NCBI GenBank assembly: GCA_964370225.1
Contig: CAYJII010000001.1
Location: 62,001 to 126,000, forward strand
Source: CAYJII01 sp964370225
GTDB taxonomy: Bacteria; Bacillota; Clostridia; Oscillospirales; Ruminococcaceae
Length of the DNA: 64,000 nt
Reading direction: 5' to 3'
A program made the translations under genes and the position numbers. Below, one piece after another: positions 14,831-23,464 of the stretch. The notes under the pieces were generated by a model. It worked only from the letters and a program-made list of their open reading frames with translations. It was not told where the DNA came from and ran no database searches. Position 1 is the stretch's first letter, and each line of letters starts with the position of its first letter.

Positions 14831-15412
14831 ATGACAGGCAAAAATTTTAAAGTAGTTGTAAGAATGGCGGAGTCTTGTGATTTAAAGAAGTTAGATGATT
14901 TTTACAAATTGACGTTAACAGATACATTTGAAAAAAACGGATTGGGCGAGCTTGAAGAAGAAATAGCGCAAGAAATCGATGATAAGAAAAAGCGAGCACG
15001 TGAATTTTTGGAACATAGCGAAAAAACAAAATGTTTACTAGTCGCAGTATTTGATGAGGAGATTGCAGGAGCAATCGCATATTGTACAAGCAATGAGTTA
15101 CTAGTCAAATGTACGGTCGGCCAAGCGCGTGATATTATAGAAATAGGCAATGTTATGGTACACCCAAAACATCAAAACCGTGGAGTATTGAGCCTTTTAA
15201 TGCGAGGGATAATAAAAGAGCTTGTCCGCAACAACGTGCTAATAGTTGCGCTGGATTGCGGGTATAAACTAGCGCAAAATGTATGGTGCCACAAATTAGG
15301 TGAACCCACCCATGTTTTAATCGACTATTGGGGCAAAGGAGAGCATCATATGGCGTGGGTAATAAAAACTGCAGAGCTTGCTAACTCTTTTCCTGAAAAA
15401 GCGAGTCAATAA
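14831..15412 (+). CDS. GNAT-family N-acetyltransferase
   Basis: 193 residues. The acetyl-CoA-binding motif A is visible as IGNVMVHPKHQNRGVLSLLMRGII, and the preceding beta strands (CLLVAVFDEEIAGAIAY) and following LIVALDCGYKLAQNVWCHKLG complete the GNAT fold. The acyl acceptor is unknown. It starts 64 nt after the tRNA terminator with a GAGAGG ribosome site and is followed by a strong bidirectional terminator, so it is a single-gene unit. Confidence 0.82.
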   Translation: MTGKNFKVVVRMAESCDLKKLDDFYKLTLTDTFEKNGLGELEEEIAQEIDDKKKRAREFLEHSEKTKCLLVAVFDEEIAGAIAYCTSNELLVKCTVGQARDIIEIGNVMVHPKHQNRGVLSLLMRGIIKELVRNNVLIVALDCGYKLAQNVWCHKLGEPTHVLIDYWGKGEHHMAWVIKTAELANSFPEKASQ

Positions 15413-15426
15413 TATTCGTAAAGTCA

Positions 15427-15461
15427 AAACGGACTATGTGAATAAATCACATAGTCCGTTT
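15427..15461. terminator. Bidirectional terminator between convergent genes
   Basis: A 15-bp perfect stem (15427-15441 with 15447-15461) with loop ATAAA, flanked by ATTTTAT on the plus strand, between the GNAT gene and the methyltransferase. Confidence 0.88.
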
Positions 15462-15464
15462 ATT

Positions 15465-16220
15465 TTATATCTTAGTCGATTTAGTTGCATAAAAGCTTGC
15501 AACATTGTGTTCATGTAGATTGCCTACGCCATTGGTGTCCGAGAAAACATCATTTAGCATAAAACCTGCTTTAAGTTGACCCCCAATTTGCTCATCAATA
15601 TTGTGCGAGAACTGCATCCCCCAATTATTCTCTATCGAATCTTTGTATAAAACCTCATCTTTTAGTGGGTTGAATGGTAGTTTGTACTTAAAGTTTACCT
15701 CTTCGTCATCAAAGACAAAATTGATGCCATTATCGAGCCCTGACAGAAGTGTTCCACCTTTTTTTAGCACACGGTAGCATTCGTTCCACACATGTTGTAC
15801 ATCCTCGATATAGCAGTTTGATACGGGGTGAAAAATCAAGTCGAAACTTTCATCTTCAAAAGGCAGTTTTTGTGTCATATCCGCCCTAATCGCATTTATT
15901 TCGTATCCTTCTTTTTGCGCCATCGCAATTTCGCTGTCTATTTGTTTTTGCGAATAGTCTAGAACCGTGCAGATTGCCCCTTCTGCCGCAAATATCGGCA
16001 TTTGTTGCGCTCCGCCGCTAGCAAGCCCCAAAACTTTTGCTCCTTTTAGCTTGCAAAACCAATCTTTCGGAACTGGTTTTGTCGGAGTCAAAAACATTTT
16101 CCACTCACCTTTTGTCGCCTTGATATAATCTTCATGAACAATCGGTACTCCCCACTCCCAACCGTGTTCTACCCAGTTGTCGATTGTTTTTGAGTTGATA
16201 TCGGAATATTTCTCTTTCAT
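15465..16220 (-). CDS. Class I SAM-dependent methyltransferase
   Basis: 251 residues. The SAM-binding core has KGAKVLGLASGGAQQMPIFAAEGAICTVLDYSQKQI (motif I), RADMTQKLPFEDESFDLIFHPVSNCYIED (motifs II/III) and YRVLKKGGTLLSG, which place it in the UbiE-like Methyltransf_11 group. The substrate is not evident. The start is set at 16218-16220 (MKEKYSD) because AGAGGAGG lies just upstream; an in-frame ATG 18 nt further up would overlap that ribosome site. It is a single gene. Confidence 0.85.
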   Translation of the reverse strand: MKEKYSDINSKTIDNWVEHGWEWGVPIVHEDYIKATKGEWKMFLTPTKPVPKDWFCKLKGAKVLGLASGGAQQMPIFAAEGAICTVLDYSQKQIDSEIAMAQKEGYEINAIRADMTQKLPFEDESFDLIFHPVSNCYIEDVQHVWNECYRVLKKGGTLLSGLDNGINFVFDDEEVNFKYKLPFNPLKDEVLYKDSIENNWGMQFSHNIDEQIGGQLKAGFMLNDVFSDTNGVGNLHEHNVASFYATKSTKI

Positions 16221-16262
16221 ATATCCTCCTCTAAGCACTCCTATTTAAATGAAAACGCTTGT

Positions 16263-17159
16263 TTATGCTTTATTTTTACTTTTGGGATTATACTCGGTAA
16301 GTATCAACGCTACCATTATTACGCCACCGCCAAGCATCATGTTGACAGTTAATGCATCATACCCCATGATAACGGAGAATAAGCTCCCAAATAGAGCTTC
16401 TGTACCCATGATAATCGCCGCTTTCGACGAAGATACGTGGCGCTGAGATATTGTTTGTAGCAAATAGCATACACATGTGCTGAATATCCCCAAATACACT
16501 ATGGACAATAGTCCATTTGTTGTAAACATCGGCGTTATTTCCACACCAGTCGCCACAACTACTAGCGCACCCAATATTGTCGCAGTCAAAAATTGCAAGA
16601 ACACGAGTACTACAGGTGATATTCTTTGCGCAAAATATCCCGTAGCAACAATTTGGCAAGCAAATAAAAACGCACACAAAAGTGTTAGCATATCGCCTAG
16701 CGAAAATGTCATTCCATCAAGTTTTAGCGAGAGTATACCAATGCCAGCAAGACATATTACAGAGGCAATAAATATGCGTGTCGGTGGTGCTTTTTTCACG
16801 AGTGCCCACCATATAAATGGCACCATAACAACATTTGCAGCTGTCAAAAAAGCATTGTTCGCTGGTGTGGTGTATTGCAATCCAAAAATTTGAACAATAA
16901 ATCCTAAAAACAGGAAAACTCCCGTTAATAGCGATGGGAGAATATCGCTCTTTTTTATGTCAGCTTTTATTCGCTTGAAAAAAACAAGCCCCATTGCTAC
17001 AGTTGCAACAAAAAACCTCCCCATAATAACTAGTTGAGGGGAGGCGTTTGCATCTAAAGCCATTTGCGAAACAATAAATCCCGACCCCCATACTATCGCG
17101 ACTACAAATAATAATACTGTCGCTAAAATTTTTCTACCTCGCGGGGTCATATTTTTCAT
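16263..17159 (-). CDS. EamA/DMT-family transporter
   Basis: 298 residues with ten predicted membrane helices in two EamA repeats: FVVAIVWGSGFIVSQMALD in the first and a second half beginning near LGDMLTLLCAFLFACQIVATG. Members export metabolites or amino acids across the cytoplasmic membrane; the substrate is unknown. The start ATG at 17157-17159 follows AAAGGA at a good distance; a TTG 18 nt upstream lies before that motif. It lies 21 bp after the DUF1349 gene and is probably co-transcribed with it. The end has a short Lys-rich tail. Confidence 0.87.
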   Translation of the reverse strand: MKNMTPRGRKILATVLLFVVAIVWGSGFIVSQMALDANASPQLVIMGRFFVATVAMGLVFFKRIKADIKKSDILPSLLTGVFLFLGFIVQIFGLQYTTPANNAFLTAANVVMVPFIWWALVKKAPPTRIFIASVICLAGIGILSLKLDGMTFSLGDMLTLLCAFLFACQIVATGYFAQRISPVVLVFLQFLTATILGALVVVATGVEITPMFTTNGLLSIVYLGIFSTCVCYLLQTISQRHVSSSKAAIIMGTEALFGSLFSVIMGYDALTVNMMLGGGVIMVALILTEYNPKSKNKA

Positions 17160-17180
17160 CAATAAAATTCCTTTCAAACA

Positions 17181-17774
17181 TTATAACGCTTCTTTTTCCC
17201 ACATACATTCTGTGATATTCATCTCTGTAAATTCCGCTGTAAAGCTTGATGTTAGCGGACTACAAGCGTATACACCAAATCTAATTTCGCCAGCACCTTC
17301 AAACAAGTGGAATATGCGCATTTGTTTGAAATTCACACCATCATATGAGTTTTCTACGCAAAAATCACTTTCTCTTCTACTTAGTCTGTAGTACATGCTG
17401 TTTTGCTCACTCGGAATGTCAGTTGTCGCCCAGTCAGAGTAACCATTATTTGTAACAACACTACCCAAACGTTGGAATTGCTCATTTTCGTATTCGATAG
17501 AAGCTTTAAACCAATTTTCACTGTTTTGATAAATCGCAACACCGCATTGGTCAAATCTTTCTTTTGCATTCCAAGTAGTTTTTACAACAAATGAAAAATA
17601 AGTTTCATCCGTTTTTAGTAAAAAAGTCGGCGCATTGTCGTTTTGCATTCCATAATAAGTTCTTTGCCAATAGTCAGTTTTAGGCTCAGTCACAATCGTG
17701 ATTTTTTCATTTGAAATCTCAGATTTAGCAGGGGCGTTTTCCCATTCGCATTTTGTTACATCAAATTTAAACAT
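17181..17774 (-). CDS. DUF1349 (concanavalin-like fold) protein
   Basis: 197 residues, no signal peptide, beta-rich. The arrangement DYWQRTYYGMQNDNAPTFL, VVKTTWNAKERFDQCGVAIYQNSENWFKASIEYEN, and FCVENSYDGVNFKQMRIFHLFEGAGEIRFGVYACSP fits the DUF1349 family, which has a lectin/glucanase-like beta sandwich. The biochemical role of such proteins is not established; they are often encoded near sugar or stress genes. The gene has a good promoter at 17810-17837 and leads into the EamA transporter. Confidence 0.82.
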   Translation of the reverse strand: MFKFDVTKCEWENAPAKSEISNEKITIVTEPKTDYWQRTYYGMQNDNAPTFLLKTDETYFSFVVKTTWNAKERFDQCGVAIYQNSENWFKASIEYENEQFQRLGSVVTNNGYSDWATTDIPSEQNSMYYRLSRRESDFCVENSYDGVNFKQMRIFHLFEGAGEIRFGVYACSPLTSSFTAEFTEMNITECMWEKEAL

Positions 17775-17809
17775 AATATCACCTCATAATTTTTTGTTTA
17801 TCATCTTTG

Positions 17810-17837
17810 ATTTTACCATAGTTTTATAAAATGTCAA
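17810..17837 (-). promoter_or_regulatory. Sigma-A promoter of the DUF1349-EamA unit
   Basis: TTGACA (17832-17837), 16 nt ending in TATGG (TG-extended), TAAAAT (17810-17815) on the minus strand. Confidence 0.6.
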
Positions 17838-17897
17838 TCTATCTTGGCAAGCTTAGTAATATTGCTCTAAACATCAGTAATATTCGCATATTATTTG

Positions 17898-18434
17898 CTA
17901 AAACTCTATCCCAGCTCTTGCATTTACCCCCTTATCAAACGGATGTTTTACCTTCTTCACACAGGTGACATAATCCGCAAGTTCTATAAGCTTGTCGCTC
18001 GGAGAAACTCCACTCATCGCCACCTCAAGATGCGCAGGCTTCCCTTTTAAAAATTCGACCACTACATTTTCACTAAGCGTTTTTGTCGAAACTGCATTTA
18101 TCACCTCATCCATGATAAGCAAGTCCACTTTGTTATTTGCGATGTATTCTTGTGCCAATTTCAAGTTGTCCTCGTGACATTTTTCGCATTCACAAAGCTC
18201 ATCTTCGCTCATTTGGAATGTGAATTTGTTTATAGCGGTGCCATACATAATCTTAGCATTTTCAAAATTTTCGAGCGCAGTTAATTCACCACTTTTATTA
18301 TTTTTCAAAAACTGGATTATTAGCACATTAAACCCTTTCCCCAGCGCTCTTGCAGCAAGCCCCATACAAGCAGTAGTCTTTCCCTTGCCATCACCGCAGT
18401 ATATGTGAATAAGCCCAAATTTATCTTTCGACAT
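17898..18434 (-). CDS. cobO: Corrinoid adenosyltransferase CobO/BtuR type
   Basis: 178 residues of the CobA/CobO/BtuR family: P-loop GDGKGKTT (15-22), FNVLIIQFLKN, LLIMDEVINAV and the C-terminal HPFDKGVNARAGIEF motif. It transfers the adenosyl group of ATP to cob(I)alamin or cob(I)yrinate diamide to form the coenzyme. It is the last gene of a three-gene minus-strand set with a CbiX-like chelatase and a Met8-like dehydrogenase, separated by 9 bp and 18 bp. Full cobalamin synthesis genes are not in the window. Confidence 0.92.
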   Translation of the reverse strand: MSKDKFGLIHIYCGDGKGKTTACMGLAARALGKGFNVLIIQFLKNNKSGELTALENFENAKIMYGTAINKFTFQMSEDELCECEKCHEDNLKLAQEYIANNKVDLLIMDEVINAVSTKTLSENVVVEFLKGKPAHLEVAMSGVSPSDKLIELADYVTCVKKVKHPFDKGVNARAGIEF

Positions 18435-18443
18435 AATATCACC

Positions 18444-18803
18444 TCAATCCCTATAAATTTTGTCCGATAGAATTTCTGTTATCCTCTTATCTAAACCAAA
18501 CGCCTTTGCTAGCGAAAATGCCACTGTAGGATACTCCTTAATAAGTTCATCTATCTTCGCTTTAATATGCACAGCTGTATGCACTCCGTCAAACAAAAAA
18601 TATGGTATAACTCTAATATTTTCTGCGCCTCTGTCAATCAGCTTTTTTGCACCATTTTCGATATCGTCTTCACTAAATTCTAAATACCCCACCTCAAACA
18701 TCATATCCGCATGCATATTGCATAACTGAGCGCACACTTCTTTCACCGTTTTATCCGCAGAGTTTTTTCTGCTCCCATGGGCCACAATAAGTACTCCTAA
18801 CAT
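18444..18803 (-). CDS. cbiX: Short CbiX-type sirohydrochlorin cobaltochelatase
   Basis: 119 residues, the size of the single-domain CbiX(S) form. The N-terminus GVLIVAHGSRK carries the metal-binding His, and the second active His is in VIPYFLFDGVHTAVHI. The enzyme inserts cobalt (or iron) into sirohydrochlorin. It lies between the Met8-like gene and cobO, giving the sequence precorrin-2 to sirohydrochlorin to metal insertion to adenosylation. Preference for cobalt is inferred from cobO; a ferrochelatase role for siroheme remains possible. Confidence 0.85.
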   Translation of the reverse strand: MLGVLIVAHGSRKNSADKTVKEVCAQLCNMHADMMFEVGYLEFSEDDIENGAKKLIDRGAENIRVIPYFLFDGVHTAVHIKAKIDELIKEYPTVAFSLAKAFGLDKRITEILSDKIYRD

Positions 18804-18821
18804 GTCACACCTCTTTATGCA

Positions 18822-19283
18822 TCACAGCTTTTGCATTGATTTTTTAATTTCGTCGCCCACCGCTTTAGTTTTAGCGTGGTTTTGCCCTCCGCCAACTACA
18901 GCAACAGTCACATCATCTGTATTTATGATGTACGGGAAGTAGAATGTGCATTTTTCTTTATTGCTCGCTACACTTACATCGATATTTTTCGCAAAGCATT
19001 CGTCTGCAATCGCTTCGTTCACAATTTTATCATCGGTGCAAGCAAGTACAAACAAGCTCGTTTTCACCGCACCTGTTTCATATTTTCCACGCAGAAGGCT
19101 CAAGTTTGCACAACCACGTATTCCCTCAAATTTTTCGTTAAACTCAGGAGCTATAACTGTAATGTTAAGGTTAAACTCCAACAATGTGCGCACTCGCCTA
19201 TACGCAATCTCACCCGCTCCGAAAACAAGCACATTTGCACCGTCACAACGCTTGTACATCGGGAAAAAATTTTTGCTTTCCAT
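18822..19283 (-). CDS. Precorrin-2 dehydrogenase (Met8/SirC-like)
   Basis: 153 residues. An N-terminal NAD-binding Rossmann motif (NVLVFGAGEIAYRRVRTLLEFNLNITVIAPE) is followed by LFVLACTDDKIVNEAIADEC and CTFYFPYIINTDDVTVAVVGGGQNHAKTKAVGDEIK, the CysG N-terminal/Met8p pattern. It oxidises precorrin-2 to sirohydrochlorin. The C-terminal helical domain of bifunctional Met8p is short, consistent with a separate chelatase (the next gene). It heads the operon. The leader has no cobalamin riboswitch that I can recognise. Confidence 0.87.
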   Translation of the reverse strand: MESKNFFPMYKRCDGANVLVFGAGEIAYRRVRTLLEFNLNITVIAPEFNEKFEGIRGCANLSLLRGKYETGAVKTSLFVLACTDDKIVNEAIADECFAKNIDVSVASNKEKCTFYFPYIINTDDVTVAVVGGGQNHAKTKAVGDEIKKSMQKL

Positions 19284-19351
19284 GTAAATTCACTCCGCTA
19301 AATTAAATTAATGTAAAATTTCTTATTTTATCATATGATAAAAGCATGTAC

Positions 19352-19379
19352 AAAACGGGTCGATATATCGACCCGTTTT
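19352..19379. terminator. Terminator after citrate synthase
   Basis: A 28-nt perfect palindrome (AAAACGGGTCGAT centre ATATCG) 7 bp after the citrate synthase stop, ending in TTTT on the minus strand. Confidence 0.8.
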
Positions 19380-19386
19380 AATCTGC

Positions 19387-20748
19387 TTATCTATCATCAA
19401 TTTTAACGTAATCTTTCATGTCACATACATTTTTGTACGCAGGTCTGATGATTTTACCCGCATTAATTAGCTCTTCCAGTCTATGTGCGCTCCAACCGCC
19501 AATCCTTGCCATTGCAAATATCGGAGTAAATAGCTCACTCGGTAAGTCAAGCATACTATAAACAAAGCCACTGTAAAAGTCAACATTAGCGCTAACGCCT
19601 TTGTAAATTTTACGCTCGTCACCAATAATTTTTGGTGCAAGCCTTTCTACCATAGAATATAGCATAAACTCGTCTTCTCTACCCTTTTCTTTTGAGAGCT
19701 GTTCTACGTATTTTTTAAACGTATTCGCCCTAGGATCAGAAAGCGAGTAAACCGCATGCCCCATTCCGTATATAAGGCCAGCTTTATCAAAAGCATTTTT
19801 ATGTAGCAAATCACGCAAATACTGCGAAACTTTTTCTTCGTCAGACCAATCATCTACTTTTTCTTTCATATCCTCGAACATTTGCACAACTTTAATATTA
19901 GCACCACCATGCTTTGGTCCTTTTAGCGAACCTAGCGACGCTGCAACTGTGGAGTATGTGTCCGTACCCGAAGACGAAACTACGTGAGTAGTAAAAGTGG
20001 AGTTGTTCCCACCACCATGCTCAATATGCAGTAGTAATGCAATATCTAGCACCTTCGCTTCAAAGGCGGTGTATTTACTGTCTGCTCTTAACATGTGTAA
20101 AATATTTTCCGAAGTTGACAGCTCCGGTTTAGGGGAATGTATAAATAAACTTTGTCCGTCATGATAATGTTTATATGCTTGGTACCCGTATACTGATAAA
20201 CAAGGGAATAATGCGATTAACTCTAAGCATTGACGCATTACATTCTCAATAGAAATATCACTAGCATAATCATCGTATGAGTATAGGGTTAGTACACTTC
20301 TAGCAAGTGTGTTCATCATGTCTCTACTTGGAGCTTTCATGATGATGTCTCGCACAAAAGTTACTGGCAAAGTGCGATAATCTGCAAGAATATCACAAAA
20401 CTCTTTTAGCTCTTCTTTTGTAGGAAGTTTTCCAAAAAGCACAAGGTATACTGCTTCTTCAAACCCAAAGCGATTTTCCTCAACTATTCCACCTACAAGC
20501 TCTTCAACATCATATCCACGATAATACAGTTTGCCTTCACAAGGCACGCTTTTACCGTCAACTTCTTTTGATGAAATTATGTTGCTTACCTCAGTTAAGC
20601 CCGCAAGAACGCCTTTACCGTTAATGTCTCTAAGCCCTCGTTTAACATCATATGTAGTGTAAAGATTAGGGTCTATATTGCTGTTTTCAATACACATTTT
20701 TGCGAATTTTTCAATTTCACTTCTTTGTTTGCTGAATTCATTAGACAT
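19387..20748 (-). CDS. gltA: Citrate synthase
   Basis: 453 residues with catalytic motifs of citrate synthase: LHIEHGGGNNSTF (oxaloacetate-binding His), LKGPKHGGAN, GMGHAVYSLSDPRA and SANVDFYSGFVY (catalytic Asp). It condenses acetyl-CoA with oxaloacetate. Compared with the 370-residue short form it has an N-terminal extension, as in clostridial enzymes. The gene stands alone, with about 190 bp upstream that also hold the terminator of the GH4 gene. No aconitase or isocitrate dehydrogenase is adjacent; the likely use is glutamate biosynthesis. Confidence 0.93.
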   Translation of the reverse strand: MSNEFSKQRSEIEKFAKMCIENSNIDPNLYTTYDVKRGLRDINGKGVLAGLTEVSNIISSKEVDGKSVPCEGKLYYRGYDVEELVGGIVEENRFGFEEAVYLVLFGKLPTKEELKEFCDILADYRTLPVTFVRDIIMKAPSRDMMNTLARSVLTLYSYDDYASDISIENVMRQCLELIALFPCLSVYGYQAYKHYHDGQSLFIHSPKPELSTSENILHMLRADSKYTAFEAKVLDIALLLHIEHGGGNNSTFTTHVVSSSGTDTYSTVAASLGSLKGPKHGGANIKVVQMFEDMKEKVDDWSDEEKVSQYLRDLLHKNAFDKAGLIYGMGHAVYSLSDPRANTFKKYVEQLSKEKGREDEFMLYSMVERLAPKIIGDERKIYKGVSANVDFYSGFVYSMLDLPSELFTPIFAMARIGGWSAHRLEELINAGKIIRPAYKNVCDMKDYVKIDDR

Positions 20749-20890
20749 AGTGCACTCTCCTTTGTTGGTTAATATAGTACAAATCTATAATAGTTATTAT
20801 ACTTCATAATATGTGTAATCTGATGTCACTTGTTGTCTTTTAGTTGTCAATATACTTTCCCTACTTATCATTTTAATGCAAAATGAACAA

Positions 20891-20922
20891 AAAAGCAAGT
20901 AAATTTTTATTTACTTGCTTTT
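20891..20922. terminator. Terminator after the GH4 gene
   Basis: AAGCAAGTAAAT (stem) with loop of T and complementary arm ATTTACTTGCTTTT, just downstream of the GH4 stop on the minus strand. Confidence 0.8.
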
Positions 20923-20937
20923 AATATACATAAAATG

Positions 20938-22452
20938 TTATTTTTTCTCAGTAAATCCAGCTTTATCTGCGTTCTGTGCATTTTTTCTAGAAATCTCTTT
21001 TTCTGCATTCATTTCATCCAATGTTTTCTCTTTAATTAATGCTGCACCTTTGTAATCTCGCTTTGTTGTGATAAAGCTTCCATTATCTTTTGCCGTTTGC
21101 AATCTCACTTTCGCAGCTTCGCTTTCTTTAGCATATTGCGGTAGCCATTCTGCTTGCTCCACTAGATATTCGTCCACCATTTGCTCTATTTCGTATGTAT
21201 TGCAAACCGCACCAGTTAATGGATCCATCATCATCGCTTGTATTAATAGCGCTCTGTCCCCAGCAACACCAGCTTCTACAGCTAGTCTTTGTACCCATAT
21301 TGATTGTGAGCATACAGCAGCACAGCCCAATGGCAAATCCCCAACTACAGGAATGTTAATACCATTTTTATCCACATAGCCTGGTAGCTCAACCACACAT
21401 TCACTCGGTAAGTTTGTGATATATCCATCGTTCATCACGTTAAAGTGACCTCTGTAAACTCTACCGGTTTCTAAGCTTTCGATTATATAAGAACCATGCT
21501 CCTGACTGCGACTTTCTTGCTCAAATTTATTTGCAGGTTGTTGCATCCAGTTTGGGAAATCCGCTTCAAACCAGTTTCTACCTTCATTACAAACTCTTAG
21601 ATAGCCACCTGTTTCGCCATTTATCCAAGTATCAAGCGAAATCCAGTCGTTAATTTCCTCAGGGCGTTTGCGATACCAAGAAACGTACTCGGACAAATGT
21701 CCGTTTGACTCAGTTGAATAGTATCCAAACAGTCTTAGCATGTCGATCCTAACTTTTTCTTTTTGTGATAACTCTTCGTCGTTTTGGTAAGCTTCAAGGA
21801 TTTTACCTGTTAAATCTTCGTTATTGTGCGCAACTTTAATATACCATGTTTGGTGGTTAATACCAGCACAGATGATATCGACTTCATCTTGAGTGTAACC
21901 AAGCGCTTTTGCGATTTGTGCATGTCCACCCTGCACACCATGGCATAGCCCGATTGTTTTCACTCCACCGTATTTGTTGCATGCCCATGTAACCATAGCA
22001 TTGGGGTTTGCGTAGTTTAGCATGATACAGCCTGGAAGCGCTACTTCTCTAATATCTTTGCAGAAATCTAGCATTGCAGCAATTCCTCTTTGTCCGTACA
22101 TGATTCCACCAGCACAAAGCGTATCACCCACACATTGGTCAACACCATATCTCAATGCAACTTCTATATCAGTTTTAAACGCATCTAGCACACCAATGCG
22201 AACTGCGTTAATAACATATTTTGCGTCTTTAAATGCTTCTCTTCTATCGAGAGTTTTTTCAATTTTGATATTTAATCCATTTTCATCAATGTCTCTTTGG
22301 CATAACTCATACACCATATTTAGATTGTGCTCATTTATATCTGTGAACGAAATTTCCACATCAGAAAACTCCTTAACAGATAGTAAATCGCTAAGTAATC
22401 TACGGGTAAAACCAACACTACCCGCTCCAATAAATGCTACTTTAAAACTCAT
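20938..22452 (-). CDS. Glycoside hydrolase family 4, alpha-galactosidase/alpha-glucosidase type
   Basis: 504 residues. The N-terminal NAD-binding motif FIGAGSVGFTRRL, NYANPNAMVTW, and the metal-binding C170 (GLCHGVQ) and H200 (AGINHQTWY) are GH4 signatures. GH4 enzymes hydrolyse alpha-glycosides by an NAD+- and Mn2+-dependent redox mechanism in the cytoplasm. The CHGVQ motif favours the MelA-like alpha-galactosidase branch over 6-phospho-glucosidases. The last 40 residues are a Lys/Glu-rich tail beyond the fold. It is divergent from an AraC regulator that probably controls it; no dedicated transporter is adjacent. Confidence 0.88.
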   Translation of the reverse strand: MSFKVAFIGAGSVGFTRRLLSDLLSVKEFSDVEISFTDINEHNLNMVYELCQRDIDENGLNIKIEKTLDRREAFKDAKYVINAVRIGVLDAFKTDIEVALRYGVDQCVGDTLCAGGIMYGQRGIAAMLDFCKDIREVALPGCIMLNYANPNAMVTWACNKYGGVKTIGLCHGVQGGHAQIAKALGYTQDEVDIICAGINHQTWYIKVAHNNEDLTGKILEAYQNDEELSQKEKVRIDMLRLFGYYSTESNGHLSEYVSWYRKRPEEINDWISLDTWINGETGGYLRVCNEGRNWFEADFPNWMQQPANKFEQESRSQEHGSYIIESLETGRVYRGHFNVMNDGYITNLPSECVVELPGYVDKNGINIPVVGDLPLGCAAVCSQSIWVQRLAVEAGVAGDRALLIQAMMMDPLTGAVCNTYEIEQMVDEYLVEQAEWLPQYAKESEAAKVRLQTAKDNGSFITTKRDYKGAALIKEKTLDEMNAEKEISRKNAQNADKAGFTEKK

Positions 22453-22555
22453 ATTTACTCCTCCAATATCAATTGTTTTGCGTTTTTTACATTATAGTAT
22501 ATAAAAAAGCTTCATGTGCATAATATTAAATCCTATTTTTTTAAAATGCAATATA

Positions 22556-22584
22556 TTGTGTTATTTATTATTTAGTGATATACT
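22556..22584 (+). promoter_or_regulatory. Sigma-A promoter of the araC-type gene
   Basis: TTGTGT (22556-22561), 17 nt, TATACT (22579-22584). The divergent GH4 gene has a TATAAT-like -10 but no good -35, as expected of an activator-dependent promoter. Confidence 0.6.
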
Positions 22585-22627
22585 GATTTTAATAATATAT
22601 CGCTTGTTTCTTGGAGGTAAGATTAAT

Positions 22628-23464
22628 ATGAAAGCTGAAATATCTGCGTACTACGCACTTAACATGAATGAGTATTCTATGGAGTTTCACGCACATAATA
22701 GATATGAGATAATGTATATGGTGCGTGGGGAGTGTACAATTCATCTCGAAAATGAAATCAAGGTGCTAAAGCAGGGACATATCATCTTGCTTTATCCGAA
22801 TATTGTGCATAAACTGCAAATTACAAACCAAACCAACTGCTCCTTGCTCAATGTTGAATGGCGCATGGGGGATGGAAACATAGATTTAACCCACGCCTGC
22901 CAAAAAAGCGAGAAGATAGCCCGATTTTGCACTGATACATTCAAATATAAGATTATGTACGACAGAGGCGGCTTCGAATTCGCCACAAAAGATTTAATTA
23001 ACACGCTCGAAAATAATAGTGATGATACTTACTTGCTCGAGATATTGTTTTCACGCTTTTTACTAGAGATGCTTCGTGCTGAGAAAACAAGCTCTTATTA
23101 CAGTTCGGTGCAATACATCAACAAAGCTAAGCAATACATTGAGGAGAACCTGTCTTTTGAGCTATCTGTAGAAGATATCGCAAAGCATGTTGGCATCAGT
23201 GGATACTACTTACAATCGCTCTTTTCCAAATATTTAGACAGTGGCATCATAAATTATGTCAACGACATGCGCATTGCCAAGGCATGCTTTTTGCTTGTTA
23301 ACAGCAACCTATCCATCTACGACATCGCCTTTGAGGTGGGATTTAACAGCAGACAACATTTTGCATATACTTTTGAAAAGCGCAAAAAAATGAGTCCGCT
23401 TAATTATAAAAAAATAAGCGGACAAACTTTAAAGGCGGACACCAAAACCTTTAAACAGGTTTAG
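22628..23464 (+). CDS. AraC-family transcriptional regulator
   Basis: 278 residues. An N-terminal cupin-like sensor (FHAHNRYEIMYMVRGECTIHLENE..GHIILLYPNIVHKL) is followed by two helix-turn-helix motifs in the last 100 residues: LSVEDIAKHVGISGYYLQSLFSKYL and LSIYDIAFEVGFNSRQHFAYTFEKRKKMSPLNY. The start is set at the ATG at 22628 behind TTGGAGG; an upstream in-frame ATG lacks a ribosome site. Its divergent position makes the GH4 glycosidase its probable target. Its stop overlaps by 4 bp the stop of the convergent glycosyltransferase. Confidence 0.9.
   Translation: MKAEISAYYALNMNEYSMEFHAHNRYEIMYMVRGECTIHLENEIKVLKQGHIILLYPNIVHKLQITNQTNCSLLNVEWRMGDGNIDLTHACQKSEKIARFCTDTFKYKIMYDRGGFEFATKDLINTLENNSDDTYLLEILFSRFLLEMLRAEKTSSYYSSVQYINKAKQYIEENLSFELSVEDIAKHVGISGYYLQSLFSKYLDSGIINYVNDMRIAKACFLLVNSNLSIYDIAFEVGFNSRQHFAYTFEKRKKMSPLNYKKISGQTLKADTKTFKQV

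Noticed and set aside
19284..19351. Cobalamin riboswitch before the Met8-like gene
   Set aside because: Only about 100 bp separate it from the citrate synthase gene; no B12-box or multi-stem fold is visible.
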